Source: Hydrogenophaga sp.
GTDB taxonomy: Bacteria; Pseudomonadota; Gammaproteobacteria; Burkholderiales; Burkholderiaceae_C
NCBI GenBank assembly: GCA_011391495.1
Contig: JAABQK010000006.1
Coordinates: 1-64,000 of the forward strand
Length of the DNA stretch: 64,000 nucleotides
Reading direction: 5' to 3'
Part shown: positions 46,301 through 56,538 of the stretch, piece by piece
Numbering within the stretch: the first letter of the stretch is position 1
How the letters are laid out: each line of letters opens with the position of its first letter
Notes under the pieces: model-generated
Told to the model about the DNA's origin: nothing
Databases searched by the model: none
The model's input: the letters and a program-made list of their open reading frames with translations, nothing else
Position numbers and translations under genes: made by a program

Positions 46301-47089
46301 ATGCATTTTTCTCGCTTGCGCAGCGCGGCCGTCTGGCTGTCGCTCACCTTCGCGCCGCTGGCCGTGCTGGCCCACGGCATTTCCGACGCCGACCGTCAGC
46401 GCATGCTCGACGGCGGTGTCCTCCAGTACGTGGGCCTGGGCGCCAGCCACATGCTCACCGGCTACGACCACCTGCTGTTCCTTTTTGGCGTGGTGTTCTT
46501 CCTGGCCTCGTTCAAGGACGTGGTCAAGTTCGTCACCGTGTTCACCCTGGGGCACAGCATCACGCTGGTTTTTGCCACCCTGTTCCAGATCACATGGAAC
46601 TACTACCTGGTCGACGCCATCATCGCCATCAGCGTGATGTACAAGGCCTTCGACAACAACGGCGGCTTCCAGAAGCACTTCCAGATGGCATCGCCCAACC
46701 TGCTGTGGATGGTGTTCGGCTTCGGCCTGCTGCACGGCTTTGGCCTGTCCACCCGGTTGCAGCAGTTGCCGCTGGGCGACGATGCCGGCCAGATGCTCGG
46801 GCGCATCCTCAGCTTCAACGTCGGCGTCGAGCTGGGCCAGATCGCCGCGCTGGTGGTGATCGTCGGCGCGCTCTCGCTGTGGCGCCACCGCCCCTCGTTC
46901 AAGCGTTTCAGCTACGCTGCCAACCTGGGCCTGCTCTATGCGGGTGTCTACCTGCTGTTCATGCAGTTGCACGGCTACCAGCACGACGTCAACCCGGACA
47001 GCTTCCGCTTCCCCGCCGCCGAGCACCGCCACGCGCACGAGGATCTCGATGTCGAAAACACACAGGACACCAGCCGTGACGGTCTTTGA
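46301..47089 (+). CDS. HupE/UreJ-like membrane protein
   Basis: GLGASHMLTGYDHLLFLFGVVFFL...TLGHSITLVFATL...GFGLLHGFGLS. Confidence 0.88.
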   Translation: MHFSRLRSAAVWLSLTFAPLAVLAHGISDADRQRMLDGGVLQYVGLGASHMLTGYDHLLFLFGVVFFLASFKDVVKFVTVFTLGHSITLVFATLFQITWNYYLVDAIIAISVMYKAFDNNGGFQKHFQMASPNLLWMVFGFGLLHGFGLSTRLQQLPLGDDAGQMLGRILSFNVGVELGQIAALVVIVGALSLWRHRPSFKRFSYAANLGLLYAGVYLLFMQLHGYQHDVNPDSFRFPAAEHRHAHEDLDVENTQDTSRDGL

Positions 47090-47138
47090 CACCGCAACCA
47101 CCCGTTCACGTTTTTCCCGCCCCCTGCAAGGACCCACC

Positions 47139-47489
47139 ATGAAAACCCTCGTCATCGCATCCGCCCTCGTCTCCACCCTCATCGCCGCCCCCGCCGCCCT
47201 GGCGGGTGAAGGGGGCAGCTGCCACTTCCATGGCAACAAGCCCGCCACCGAAGCCGCAGTCACCGACTGCGCCTCGCAACGCAAGGCCGCGCTGGTCAAG
47301 GCCGGCAAGCTCGACGCCTCCTGGCAGGCCGTCAAGCTCGACAAGGCCGAGCTGGTCGATGGCAAGAAGGGCAAGGAGTGGAAGGTGTCGTTCAAGAACC
47401 CCGCCGTGGCCGACGCGGCCAAGCAGACGCTCTACGTCTTCTTCTCGCAGCCCGGCAACTTCATCGCCGCCAACCACACCGGGCAGTGA
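47139..47489 (+). CDS. small periplasmic hypothetical protein (DUF6488-like)
   Basis: signal peptide; GEGGSCHFHGNKPATEAAVTDCASQRKAALVKAGKLDASW. Confidence 0.7.
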   Translation: MKTLVIASALVSTLIAAPAALAGEGGSCHFHGNKPATEAAVTDCASQRKAALVKAGKLDASWQAVKLDKAELVDGKKGKEWKVSFKNPAVADAAKQTLYVFFSQPGNFIAANHTGQ

Positions 47490-48535
47490 GCGCCGTGGTC
47501 TCGCCCGTGTTGCGGGGTGGCGCGCTGGCCCTGCTCGCGGCCGCCCTGTTTGGCCTGAGCACGCCGCTGGTGCAGCGCTTCGGGCAGGGCCTCGGTCCGT
47601 TCTCCACCGCGGCCCTGCTGTACGGCGGCGCCGCGCTGGTGGCCCTGTTCCAGCGCCGGGGCGTGGCGGTTGAAGCGCCGCTGCGCCGCAGCGATGCCCC
47701 GCGCCTGCTCGCCATGGTGGCGGCGGGTGCCGTCATCGGCCCGGTGGCGCTGGCCTGGGGCCTGCAGCGCACCAGCGGCGCCAGCGCCTCGCTGCTGCTC
47801 ACGCTCGAAGCCGTGTTCACCGCCGTGCTGGCCTGGCGCTGGTACGGCGAGGTGCTGGACGGGCGTGTCAAGACCGCGGTGGCGCTGTTGCTGGCCGGCG
47901 GCGCCCTGCTGGTGATCGACCAGGGCCTGAACGGCCAGGTGGAACTGCTGGGCCTGCTCGCCGTGGCCGTGGCCACCATCGCCTGGGGTGTCGACAACAC
48001 CCTTTCGCGCGGCGTCGCCGACCGCGACCCCGGGCAGGTGGTGCTGGCCAAGGCCGCGCTGGGTGCCAGTGTCACCACCACGCTCGCGCTGGCCTGGGGC
48101 GAGCCGCTCCCGGCGCTGCGGGCGGCGCTGGCCCTGCTGGCCGTGGGCGCCACCGGCTACGGCCTTAGCCTGCGCTTCTACCTGCTGGCGCAGCGGCATT
48201 TCGGCGCGGCGCGCACCGGCTCGGTGTTTGCGTTCGCGCCCTTCATCGGAGCCCTCGGCGCGTTCGCGCTGGGGGAGCGTTCGGCCAGCGGGCTGCTGCT
48301 CGCGGGCGGTGTGCTGATGGTGGCCGGGGTGCTGATCCACCTGGCCGAAGACCACGTGCACACCCACGACCACGAGACGCTGGAGCACGAGCACGCCCAC
48401 ACGCACGACGACGGGCACCACACGCACGGCCACGAGCCCATGCCCGCCGGCCCGCACAGCCACTGGCATCGGCACACGCCGCTGCGCCACCGCCATCCGC
48501 ACGCGCCCGACGCGCACCACCAGCACAGGCACTGA
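47486..48535 (+). CDS. EamA/DMT family transporter with His-rich C-terminus
   Basis: 10-TM EamA repeat; C-terminal HVHTHDHETLEHEHAHTHDDGHHTHGHEP...; GTG start. Confidence 0.88.
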   Translation: MSAVVSPVLRGGALALLAAALFGLSTPLVQRFGQGLGPFSTAALLYGGAALVALFQRRGVAVEAPLRRSDAPRLLAMVAAGAVIGPVALAWGLQRTSGASASLLLTLEAVFTAVLAWRWYGEVLDGRVKTAVALLLAGGALLVIDQGLNGQVELLGLLAVAVATIAWGVDNTLSRGVADRDPGQVVLAKAALGASVTTTLALAWGEPLPALRAALALLAVGATGYGLSLRFYLLAQRHFGAARTGSVFAFAPFIGALGAFALGERSASGLLLAGGVLMVAGVLIHLAEDHVHTHDHETLEHEHAHTHDDGHHTHGHEPMPAGPHSHWHRHTPLRHRHPHAPDAHHQHRH

Positions 48536-48761
48536 GCGGTGGCCGGTTACGCTGTGAGGGTCTCGCTTCCAAGTCCGTGGCCTGACTCGGCTCTCCAAAA
48601 GACCCTGAATCAAGAGCCCAGGCAGGAGCCTAACCAGGAGTTCACGATGGATGCCGTTCCGGCTGAACGCTTTGTGAGCATGCTCGGGTTCAAAAAGAAC
48701 CCCGTCGCCGTGCTGCGCGCGTCGCACACCCCTCAAGAAGCGCCCTGCCAAGCGGTTGGAC

Positions 48762-49640
48762 ATGGCTGACCCGCAGCCGCACGCACACCCGAACAGGCAC
48801 TGGCGCTGGGCCGTGGGCCTGTCTTTGGCGCTGCACCTCGCTGCGGTGGGGCTGTTCATTTCGGCCTCCAACCAGGCCATGCGCGATCGGGCGCCGCCCA
48901 AGGAAGACACCGTTCTCACCATGGTGGTGGTACCGCCCACCGAACCCCCGGCCGAGCCACCGCCTGCGCCGCCCGCCCGCGTCCCGCCGCCGGCGCCTGT
49001 CCCCAGGCCAGACCTGCCCGCGCCGCGCGCGCCCGAGCCTGCCGCTGCGCCCCTGCCCGGTCGGGCCTACATGGACGCGCCGCCCGCCCCCAGCGCCCAA
49101 GAATGGGCCCTGGCCGCCACCTACACGCTGAAGAACAGCAAGCGCTACCGCCACAGCTGGGGGCAACAGGTGCGCAGCCTGATGGGCACCGCCCATGAGG
49201 GCCCCGAACAAGGCACCGTGCGCTTCCGCATCGAGATCGCACCCGACGGCAGCCTCGCCCGGCTCGACACCCTGTGGACCACTTCGGCGGCGGTCGAGCA
49301 GCGCGCCCGCCAGGCCGTCCAGCAGATGCCGCCCCTGCCGCCCACGCCCAACGGCAAGCCCCTGATCTTTGAGAAGACCATCACCTTCGACGCCTGGACC
49401 GCCGACGCCCCGCCGCTCTACAAAAACGACTGCAACCCCGACCCGGTGCAGCACGGCAACCGCTTCGTGTGGGACGGCCGCTCGGCGCAGGTGGTAGGGG
49501 AGCAGGCCGTGGCCGAGCAGCTGGACCCCGAGGCCTACGCCGAGTGCCTCAAGCAGTTGCCCAAAGACAGCATCGAAGCCGAAGCCGCCAGCGACGAGCG
49601 CCAGCAGAAGCAGTGGGCGTCGCCCACGCTGGGGCGCTGA
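48762..49640 (+). CDS. TonB-like energy transducer / proline-rich periplasmic protein
   Basis: N-terminal TM, Pro-rich linker PPAEPPPAPPARVPPPAPVPRPDLP, TonB-like C-terminus GTVRFRIEIAPDGSLARLDTLWTTSAAVEQRARQAVQQMPPLPP. Confidence 0.7.
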   Translation: MADPQPHAHPNRHWRWAVGLSLALHLAAVGLFISASNQAMRDRAPPKEDTVLTMVVVPPTEPPAEPPPAPPARVPPPAPVPRPDLPAPRAPEPAAAPLPGRAYMDAPPAPSAQEWALAATYTLKNSKRYRHSWGQQVRSLMGTAHEGPEQGTVRFRIEIAPDGSLARLDTLWTTSAAVEQRARQAVQQMPPLPPTPNGKPLIFEKTITFDAWTADAPPLYKNDCNPDPVQHGNRFVWDGRSAQVVGEQAVAEQLDPEAYAECLKQLPKDSIEAEAASDERQQKQWASPTLGR

Positions 49641-49850
49641 TAGCGTTTCTATCATTGGAGCATGCCGCACCACAACACCCCAGGGAACCCCTCACCGCCA
49701 CGGCTGCCAGTCCCGCGCCGCTGCCGCTATCGGCCATCGAAGCCGGCTTCATGGGCAAGGGCCCATGGAAGAAAGGCCTGTCCCGCATCCTCGACACCCT
49801 CGAAGCCCTGGGCCGCGCGCGGCATGGCGGCGGCTGGCGGGGCTGAGGCG

Positions 49851-49886
49851 CTGGTGCTGGTGCTGGTGCTGGTGCTGGTGCTGGTG
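49851..49886 (+). repeat. hexanucleotide tandem repeat (CTGGTG)x6
   Basis: six perfect consecutive units. Confidence 0.95.
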
Positions 49887-49903
49887 CGCCGTGCTGCGCC
49901 CGC

Positions 49904-50185
49904 TCAGACCAAGATGAAGAGCAGCAGCCAGAACACGCTCGCGCCGATCACCAGCGCGGGCCGTTGCGGCGCGCGCCAGAGGGCGGAGACGATGAGCAGG
50001 TTGTAGGGCAGCGGCAGCAGGTGCGCGAGCAGCACCCACTGAATGGGGACGTCTTGCGAGAGCAGCGCCAGGGCCGTGCCCGTCATGACGACGTTCAGGC
50101 CGGTGCCGATGAGCAGCAGGTCGCGCCAGAACAGGGTGGGCCAGCCGATGCGGCCGTGCCAGCGTTGCGTGATGAAAGTTTTCAA
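49904..50185 (-). CDS. small membrane hypothetical protein
   Basis: 93 aa, three hydrophobic segments. Confidence 0.65.
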   Translation of the reverse strand: MKTFITQRWHGRIGWPTLFWRDLLLIGTGLNVVMTGTALALLSQDVPIQWVLLAHLLPLPYNLLIVSALWRAPQRPALVIGASVFWLLLFILV

Positions 50186-50746
50186 AGGCGGGCTGCACGG
50201 CGGGAGCGCGCCGTGGCAGTGGAACAGGGTGTCTCACACCCCCGGTGTCTTGCATCCGGAACGCCGCCGGGCTGAACGTCCGGTGACTCGGTGCTGTGGG
50301 AAACCGGTTCAGTGTAGCGGGCGCCGCGGTGCGCCCTGCGCTCCGCCTGGCAGGGCGTTTCCCCGGGCTGCCGGCAGCATGCCCGTGCCGCCCGCTCGGG
50401 CATGTGAGCACAGGCTCACGCGGCGGGATGCATGCGGGCACAATGTCCGCTTCGTTCATGACGGCCTGGCTGGCGCACACACTTGCGCTGGCGGTGCCGG
50501 TCCTTGCTGACAGCCCCGGCTCAGCGCGCTTGAATGGCGCCGCTGCCACCGCCCTGAAGCGCCCTGCATGGGCCTGGCGGGCCGGGCATCACCGTCACAT
50601 CGGACCGGACCGCCGCCGTCTTCCGGCTTGTTTTCCCGGCTGCACCGGTGTCCACTGCACGCTCAGGCGTTTCGCCTGGGCGCCGGCGTGGCGCCGGCTT
50701 CCCTGTCAGCGGGCCACAACAGCCTTGTTCCTGGAGGAGAGATCTC

Positions 50747-52297
50747 ATGCAACTCATCGTCTCGGCCGGTCTGATCCTGGCCATTGTGCTGTGGGGCGTC
50801 ATCGCCCCGGCCTCGCTGGGCGGAGTGTTCGACACCGCGCTGGCGAGCATCACGCGCAACTTCGGCTGGTTCTACCTGTGGGTGGTGCTGGGCCTGGTGG
50901 TGATGGCGCTGATCCTGGCGGTCAGCCGCTACGGCGACCTGAAGCTCGGCGGCGAGGACGACGAGCCGGAGTTTTCCATCGGCGCGTGGTTCGCCATGCT
51001 GTTTGCCGCGGGCATGGGCATTGGCCTGGTGTTCTGGGGTGTTGCCGAGCCGATCTCGCATTACGGCGCGCCGCCACCCGGCATAGCGCCCAACACGCCC
51101 GAAGCGGCCAATGCCGCCATGCGCTACAGCTTTTTCCACTGGGGCCTGCACCCCTGGGCGGTGTACAGCATCGTGGCGCTGGCGATCGCGTTCTTCCAGT
51201 TCCGCCGCGGCGGTTCAGCGCTGGTGAGCACTGCGGTGGAGGCGCTGCCCTGGGCTCCGATGAAGAAGATCGGCCCGGTGGTGAATGTGCTGGCGGTGAT
51301 CGCCACGGCCTTTGGCGTGGCGGCCTCGCTGGGCATGGGCGCGCTGCAGATCAACAGCGGCCTGGCGGCGGTGCTGGGGCTGCCGGTGAGCAGCACCTCG
51401 CAGGTGGCCATCATCGTGGTGACGACGGTGCTGTTCCTGAGCTCGGCAGTGACCGGCGTGACCAGGGGCATCAAGTGGCTGTCCACCTTCAACCTGATCG
51501 TGGCGGGCCTGCTGGCGCTCGCGGTGTTCGTGGTGGGGCCGACGGTGGCGATCATCGACACTTTCACCAACACGCTGGGCAGCTACCTGAGCGACTTCGT
51601 GCGCATGAGCCTGCGCATGACGCCCTTCCGCGACAGCGGCTGGGTGGGCGGCTGGACGGTGTTTTACTGGGCCTGGTGGGTGAGCTGGTCGCCGTTCGTG
51701 GGCCTGTTCATCGCGCGCGTCTCGCGCGGCCGGACCATCCGCGAGTTCCTGCTGGGCACGGTGCTGGCGCCCACGCTGGCGGCGTTCGTCTGGTTCTCGG
51801 TGTTCGGCGGCACGGCGCTGCATCTGGAGATCATGCAGGGTCTGCCGATCGCCGAGGCGGTGAGCGCCGATGTGTCCACCGGCCTGTTTGCCATGTTCGA
51901 CCACCTGCCGATGGGCGGGCTGATGACGGGCGTGGCCACGGTGCTGGTGCTGGTGTTCTTCGTGACCTCGGGCGACTCGGCCACGCTGGTGCTGGGCATG
52001 ATGAGCACCGGCGGCCAGGAGAACCCGAGCGCGCGGGTGAAGATCGTCTGGGGGGTGCTGGTCTCGGGCATCGCCATCAGCCTGCTGCTGGCCGGCGGTG
52101 TGAAGGCGGTGCAGACGGCGACCATCGTGTTCGCGCTGCCGTTCACGCTGGTGATTTTGCTCATGGCGCTGGCGCTGTGGCGTGGCGTGCGCGAGGACTG
52201 GAACGAGGAGCAACGGCGCGACCGTGCGATGCGCCGGCGCATGCGCGACATGGTGGACCGCACACCCGCCCCTGAGCGCGACATCCGACACCCATGA
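50747..52297 (+). CDS. BCCT family betaine/choline/carnitine transporter
   Basis: SIGAWFAMLFAAGMGIGLVFWGVAEPISHY; WTVFYWAWWVSWSPFVGLFIARVSRGRTIREF; RBS GGAGGAGA. Confidence 0.96.
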   Translation: MQLIVSAGLILAIVLWGVIAPASLGGVFDTALASITRNFGWFYLWVVLGLVVMALILAVSRYGDLKLGGEDDEPEFSIGAWFAMLFAAGMGIGLVFWGVAEPISHYGAPPPGIAPNTPEAANAAMRYSFFHWGLHPWAVYSIVALAIAFFQFRRGGSALVSTAVEALPWAPMKKIGPVVNVLAVIATAFGVAASLGMGALQINSGLAAVLGLPVSSTSQVAIIVVTTVLFLSSAVTGVTRGIKWLSTFNLIVAGLLALAVFVVGPTVAIIDTFTNTLGSYLSDFVRMSLRMTPFRDSGWVGGWTVFYWAWWVSWSPFVGLFIARVSRGRTIREFLLGTVLAPTLAAFVWFSVFGGTALHLEIMQGLPIAEAVSADVSTGLFAMFDHLPMGGLMTGVATVLVLVFFVTSGDSATLVLGMMSTGGQENPSARVKIVWGVLVSGIAISLLLAGGVKAVQTATIVFALPFTLVILLMALALWRGVREDWNEEQRRDRAMRRRMRDMVDRTPAPERDIRHP

Positions 52298-52986
52298 CGA
52301 CCGAACTGCTGCTGGCGCTGGGCAAGAGTTTTCTCTTCGTTTTCGCGGCGCTGCTGCCGATCCTGAACCCGGCGGCCACGGCACCTATCTTCCTCGGGCT
52401 CACCGAGGGTGCGACCGCCAGCACGCGGTCGCTGCTGGCGCGACGCATCGCACGCAACATGTTCGGGCTGATGCTGGGCTCGATGCTGGTGGGCTCGTAC
52501 GTGCTGAGCTTCTTCGGCATCTCGCTGCCCATCGTGCGGGTAGGCGGGGGCCTGATCCTGGCGGCCACGGCCTGGCGCCTGCTCACCGCCACCCACGCCA
52601 CGGTGGACAGCCGCACCGAGCTGGCCGAGTCGTTCACGCCCGAGATGGCGCGGCGGCAGGCCTTCTACCCGCTCACATTCCCGATCAGTTGCGGGCCGGG
52701 CTCGATCGCGGCGGCGATCACGGTGGGTGTGTCGCTGCAGGACAACCGGCTGCTGCTTTCGCTCGCGCGCATGGGCGGCGGCGTGCTGGCGCTGATGGCC
52801 GTGGGTGTCCTGCTGTACCTGGCGTTCCGCTACGCGCAGCGTCTGCTGCGCCCGCTGGGCGAAGCGGGCACGGTGATCTTCCTGCGCCTGTCGGCCTTCA
52901 TCCTGCTGTGCCTGGGGGTGCAGATCGTGTGGGACGGGGCGAGCGAGCTGTTGCTGGACTTGCTGCGCCAGAGCACAGCCGCCTGA
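52294..52986 (+). CDS. MarC family membrane protein
   Basis: ILNPAATAPIFLGLTEGAT...FPLTFPISCGPGSIAAAITVG-type motifs. Confidence 0.9.
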   Translation: MTTELLLALGKSFLFVFAALLPILNPAATAPIFLGLTEGATASTRSLLARRIARNMFGLMLGSMLVGSYVLSFFGISLPIVRVGGGLILAATAWRLLTATHATVDSRTELAESFTPEMARRQAFYPLTFPISCGPGSIAAAITVGVSLQDNRLLLSLARMGGGVLALMAVGVLLYLAFRYAQRLLRPLGEAGTVIFLRLSAFILLCLGVQIVWDGASELLLDLLRQSTAA

Positions 52987-53237
52987 ACAGGGGTCAGAAC
53001 GCCCAAGGCGCCGCCGCCCGTGTGCGGAATCGCACACCGCCTGGAAGCTGGCGACACTTGGGGCGCCAGCACTTGATACAAGTCAAGCCCGGTCGGCGCC
53101 AGGGCTTCTATCTTTCGCAGATGCTCTCCTCAAGATCCGCGATGCACGGGCGATACAGAGCATGCATGGCGTTTCGGTCGAGGCGCTGTGTGTCCGGGTT
53201 TCCGCGGTGCGGTCGGTCCCCTGTGGAGAGAAGAACC

Positions 53238-53672
53238 ATGGCTTTGTACGAAATCATTTACGTCAGTGTGGCGCCAGGCGACATGGCAGCGGCCGAGCTG
53301 TCGTCCCTGATGGACAAGGCGCGGGAGCACAACGCCCGGCGCGGCATCACCGGCATGCTGCTGTACCACAATCGGGAATTCATGCAGCTGCTTGAAGGCG
53401 AAGAGGCCGAGGTGAAGGCGCTGTACGACGCCATCTGCGATGACGACCGGCACCAGCAGGTCTACAAGATGTGGGAAGGTCCGATCGCCGAACGCAACTT
53501 CTCCAGCTGGTCCATGGGCTTCCTGGCGCCCGACGATGCCATGCTGCGCGGCCGGCCCGGCTACGAGCCGCTGCTGGAGCAGGGGCTGATGGCCTCCAGC
53601 CGCGACTCGACGGGCAAGAAGATGCTGCTGCGGGTGCGCGACGATTTCCTGTGCACGGACCGTCCCGCCTAG
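53238..53672 (+). CDS. BLUF-domain blue-light sensor protein
   Basis: LYEIIYVS (Tyr), HNARRGITGMLLYHNREFMQLLEG (Asn, Gln), SSWSMGF (Trp/Met). Confidence 0.93.
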   Translation: MALYEIIYVSVAPGDMAAAELSSLMDKAREHNARRGITGMLLYHNREFMQLLEGEEAEVKALYDAICDDDRHQQVYKMWEGPIAERNFSSWSMGFLAPDDAMLRGRPGYEPLLEQGLMASSRDSTGKKMLLRVRDDFLCTDRPA

Positions 53673-53907
53673 GGCAGCGGGCGCGCCCGGATGGCGCCGC
53701 CACCGGGTGCTGACGGCGCCCGACGTGGCGCATCGACGCAACGGCGGCCACGGGGCCTCCATTCGTTGCGAGAATGCGGTCGTGGATTCCCATGGACCCG
53801 ACCGAGGACTGTGATGCCGATGCGCCTGAACACCCCGACCCTCAAGACCGCCGCTTCGCCCTCGCAGCCTGCACCAAACGCCACCGGAAGGTGCGCGGGG
53901 CACCCGC

Positions 53908-56424
53908 ATGGCTGAGCAGCCAGGCGCACAGCCGCCCCCGCGCGCAGCAGGCTGGCTGGGGCGCCTGCGCAGCCGCTGGTTCGTCGCGCTGGTGGCCTTG
54001 TTCACCGGCCTGGCCGCGGGCGGGTTCTGGTGGCAATCGGACCACTCGCAGGCGCTGCTGCGCGAACAGGTGCTGCTGCAGGCCGAGCAGCGCAGCCTGC
54101 ACCTGGCCGATGCCATGGCCGGGCAGGTCGGCGGCCTGCTGAGCACGCTCGACCTGGAGCTGCAGGACCTGCGCCTCGAGTGGCTGCGGGACGACCGGGC
54201 GCGCTTCGATGCCCTGACCCGCAGTGTGCTCGATGCCTTGCCGCCCGGTTTTGTCTCCTTTGTCACGGTGATCGATGCGACGGGCCATGTGGTCTACAAC
54301 AGCCTGGGTGTGGAAGATGGCACCTACGTCGGGGACCGCGAGCATTTCAAGGTGCAGCAGTCGGGTGCCGACCATCTGGTGATCGGCAAGCCGGTGGCCT
54401 CGCGGCTCAGCAAGGACTGGGTCTTCGTCGTCAGCCGGCCCATCCTGCGCGCGGGCCGCTTCGACGGCACGGTGCACATGCTGGTGTCGTCGGCATTCAT
54501 GGCGGGCAAGCTGGCCGCCCTGCAGCTGTCGGAGCAGGACGTGGTGGCCCTGTTCCACCGCGATGGCAGTTTCCTCGCACGCAGCCGCGACAACGCCGAT
54601 GCCATGGGCCAGCGCTTGCCGGGGGGCCGGCCATTCCTGGCCGATCCGGCGCTGACCAGCGGCACCTACAAGGTCCAGGGCGCGGTCGACGGCATCGCCC
54701 GCACCTACGGCTGGCACCGTTTGCCGGGCACGGGCCTGGTGCTGGCCATCGGCCTGGCCGACGCGTCGGTGCTGGCACCGTTGCAGCCGGCCCTGAAGAG
54801 CAGCCAGTTCGTCAACAACACGCTGAGCCTGCTCCTGCTGGCCTCTGGCGGCCTGATCATCTATTTGCAGTGGCGGGTGGCCCGTCACCAGGCGGCGGTG
54901 GCGGCGGGCGAGAGCCTGCGCATGCGCCTGTTTGACAGCTCGCCCGTGGCCACGGGCGTGCTCGATCCCGCCAGCGGACGCTTCGTCGATTGCAACGCCG
55001 CGGCCGTGCGGCTGTACGGTCTGCCCGACCGGGAGGCGGTGCTCGCCACCCCGCTGGACGCGCTGTCGGCGCCGCAGCAGCGCGACGGGCGTTCCAAAGA
55101 GGCCACCATGGCCGAGCGGGGCCTGCAGAGGCTGACCGAGAAGCCCACCCGTTTCGAGTGGCGCCACCAGCGGCCGGATGGCACGCAGTGGGACGCCGAG
55201 GTGCACCTCATGCAGTTCAGCGACGGCGGGCGGACCCTGCTGCAGTTCACCCTGCAAGACATCACCGAGAGCCAGCGCACCCAGGCCGCGCTGGCCGACA
55301 GCGAGGCCCGCCTGAAGGAGGCGCAGCGGCTGGCGCGCATCGGCAGCTGGGAGAGTGGCCGTGCGGACGGTCGCCTGATCTGGTCGGACGAGGTGTACCG
55401 CATCTTCGAGGTGGATCCGGCGACCTTCGAGCCCACCTACGAACGCTTCCTGCAGCTCGTGCATCCGGACGACCGGGTGCCTCTGGAGCAGGCCTTTCGG
55501 GAGGCGCTCAGGACCCACCAGCCCTACGACATCGTGCACCGGCTGCTGCTGCCCGACGGGCGCCTGAAATACGTCCGCGAGCTGTGCGAGACGGAATACG
55601 ACGGCGACCGCCCGGTGCGCAGCGTCGGCACGGTGCAGGACATCACCGAAGTGCGAACGGCAGAGAACGCGCTGCAGCAGCTCAACGACGAGCTGGAGCA
55701 ACGCGTGGCCGAGCGCACGCGCGAACTCGGCGTGCTCAACCGCGAACTGGAGGCGTTCTCCTACAGCGTCTCGCACGACCTGCGCACCCCCCTGCGCAGC
55801 GTGCACGGCTTTGCCAGCCTGCTCGAGGAGGAGTGTGGTTCCCGCCTGACCGAGGGAGGGCGCTCGTACCTGCACCGCATCCAGAGCTCCGCGCGGCGCA
55901 TGGGACAGCTGATCACGGACCTGCTCAACCTGGCGCAGGTGAGCCGCGCCGAACTGCGGCACGAGTCGGTGAACCTGAGCCAGATGGCGCGCGCCATTGC
56001 CAGCGAACTCGATCGCAGCGACCCCGCGCGCACAGTCGAGTGGCACATCGACGAAGGGATGCGGGTGCTGGCCGACCGTGGGCTGATGCGCATCGTGCTG
56101 CAGAACCTGCTGGGCAACGCCTGGAAGTACACCCGCCAGACACCCCGTGCCCAGGTGTGGTTCTCGCCGTCACGCCGGCCGGATGGCGTCCTGGAGTACT
56201 GCGTGCGGGACAACGGTGCCGGTTTCGACATGACCTACGCCGAGCAGCTGTTCCAGCCCTTCAAGCGCCTGCATGCGCACCACGAGTTCGAAGGCTCGGG
56301 CGTCGGACTCGCCACCGTGCAGCGCCTGATCCAGCGCCACGGCGGGCAGGTGCGCGGCGAGGGCGCGGTGGGGCAGGGCGCGGCCTTCTGCTTCAGCCTG
56401 CCGGCGGACCCGGTGGCAAGCTGA
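53908..56424 (+). CDS. membrane PAS-domain sensor histidine kinase
   Basis: two-TM sensor region, two PAS/PAC domains, H-box FSYSVSHDLRTPLRSVHGFA, HATPase NLLGNAWKYT...GSGVGLATV. Confidence 0.93.
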   Translation: MAEQPGAQPPPRAAGWLGRLRSRWFVALVALFTGLAAGGFWWQSDHSQALLREQVLLQAEQRSLHLADAMAGQVGGLLSTLDLELQDLRLEWLRDDRARFDALTRSVLDALPPGFVSFVTVIDATGHVVYNSLGVEDGTYVGDREHFKVQQSGADHLVIGKPVASRLSKDWVFVVSRPILRAGRFDGTVHMLVSSAFMAGKLAALQLSEQDVVALFHRDGSFLARSRDNADAMGQRLPGGRPFLADPALTSGTYKVQGAVDGIARTYGWHRLPGTGLVLAIGLADASVLAPLQPALKSSQFVNNTLSLLLLASGGLIIYLQWRVARHQAAVAAGESLRMRLFDSSPVATGVLDPASGRFVDCNAAAVRLYGLPDREAVLATPLDALSAPQQRDGRSKEATMAERGLQRLTEKPTRFEWRHQRPDGTQWDAEVHLMQFSDGGRTLLQFTLQDITESQRTQAALADSEARLKEAQRLARIGSWESGRADGRLIWSDEVYRIFEVDPATFEPTYERFLQLVHPDDRVPLEQAFREALRTHQPYDIVHRLLLPDGRLKYVRELCETEYDGDRPVRSVGTVQDITEVRTAENALQQLNDELEQRVAERTRELGVLNRELEAFSYSVSHDLRTPLRSVHGFASLLEEECGSRLTEGGRSYLHRIQSSARRMGQLITDLLNLAQVSRAELRHESVNLSQMARAIASELDRSDPARTVEWHIDEGMRVLADRGLMRIVLQNLLGNAWKYTRQTPRAQVWFSPSRRPDGVLEYCVRDNGAGFDMTYAEQLFQPFKRLHAHHEFEGSGVGLATVQRLIQRHGGQVRGEGAVGQGAAFCFSLPADPVAS

Positions 56425-56538
56425 GCGCCGCGCGCCGCCGCTGAACACGCCCGCCACCCGCCGCTGGCGCGCGGACCCGGAACCCGGCGAAGGCGGTGCC
56501 CTGCCGCAGCAGCGCCAGCACGGTGCCGGCGATGCGGG

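Noticed and set aside
53842-56046. 734-aa minus-strand ORF opposite the PAS kinase
   Set aside because: Antisense artefact; the plus-strand kinase has all expected domains.
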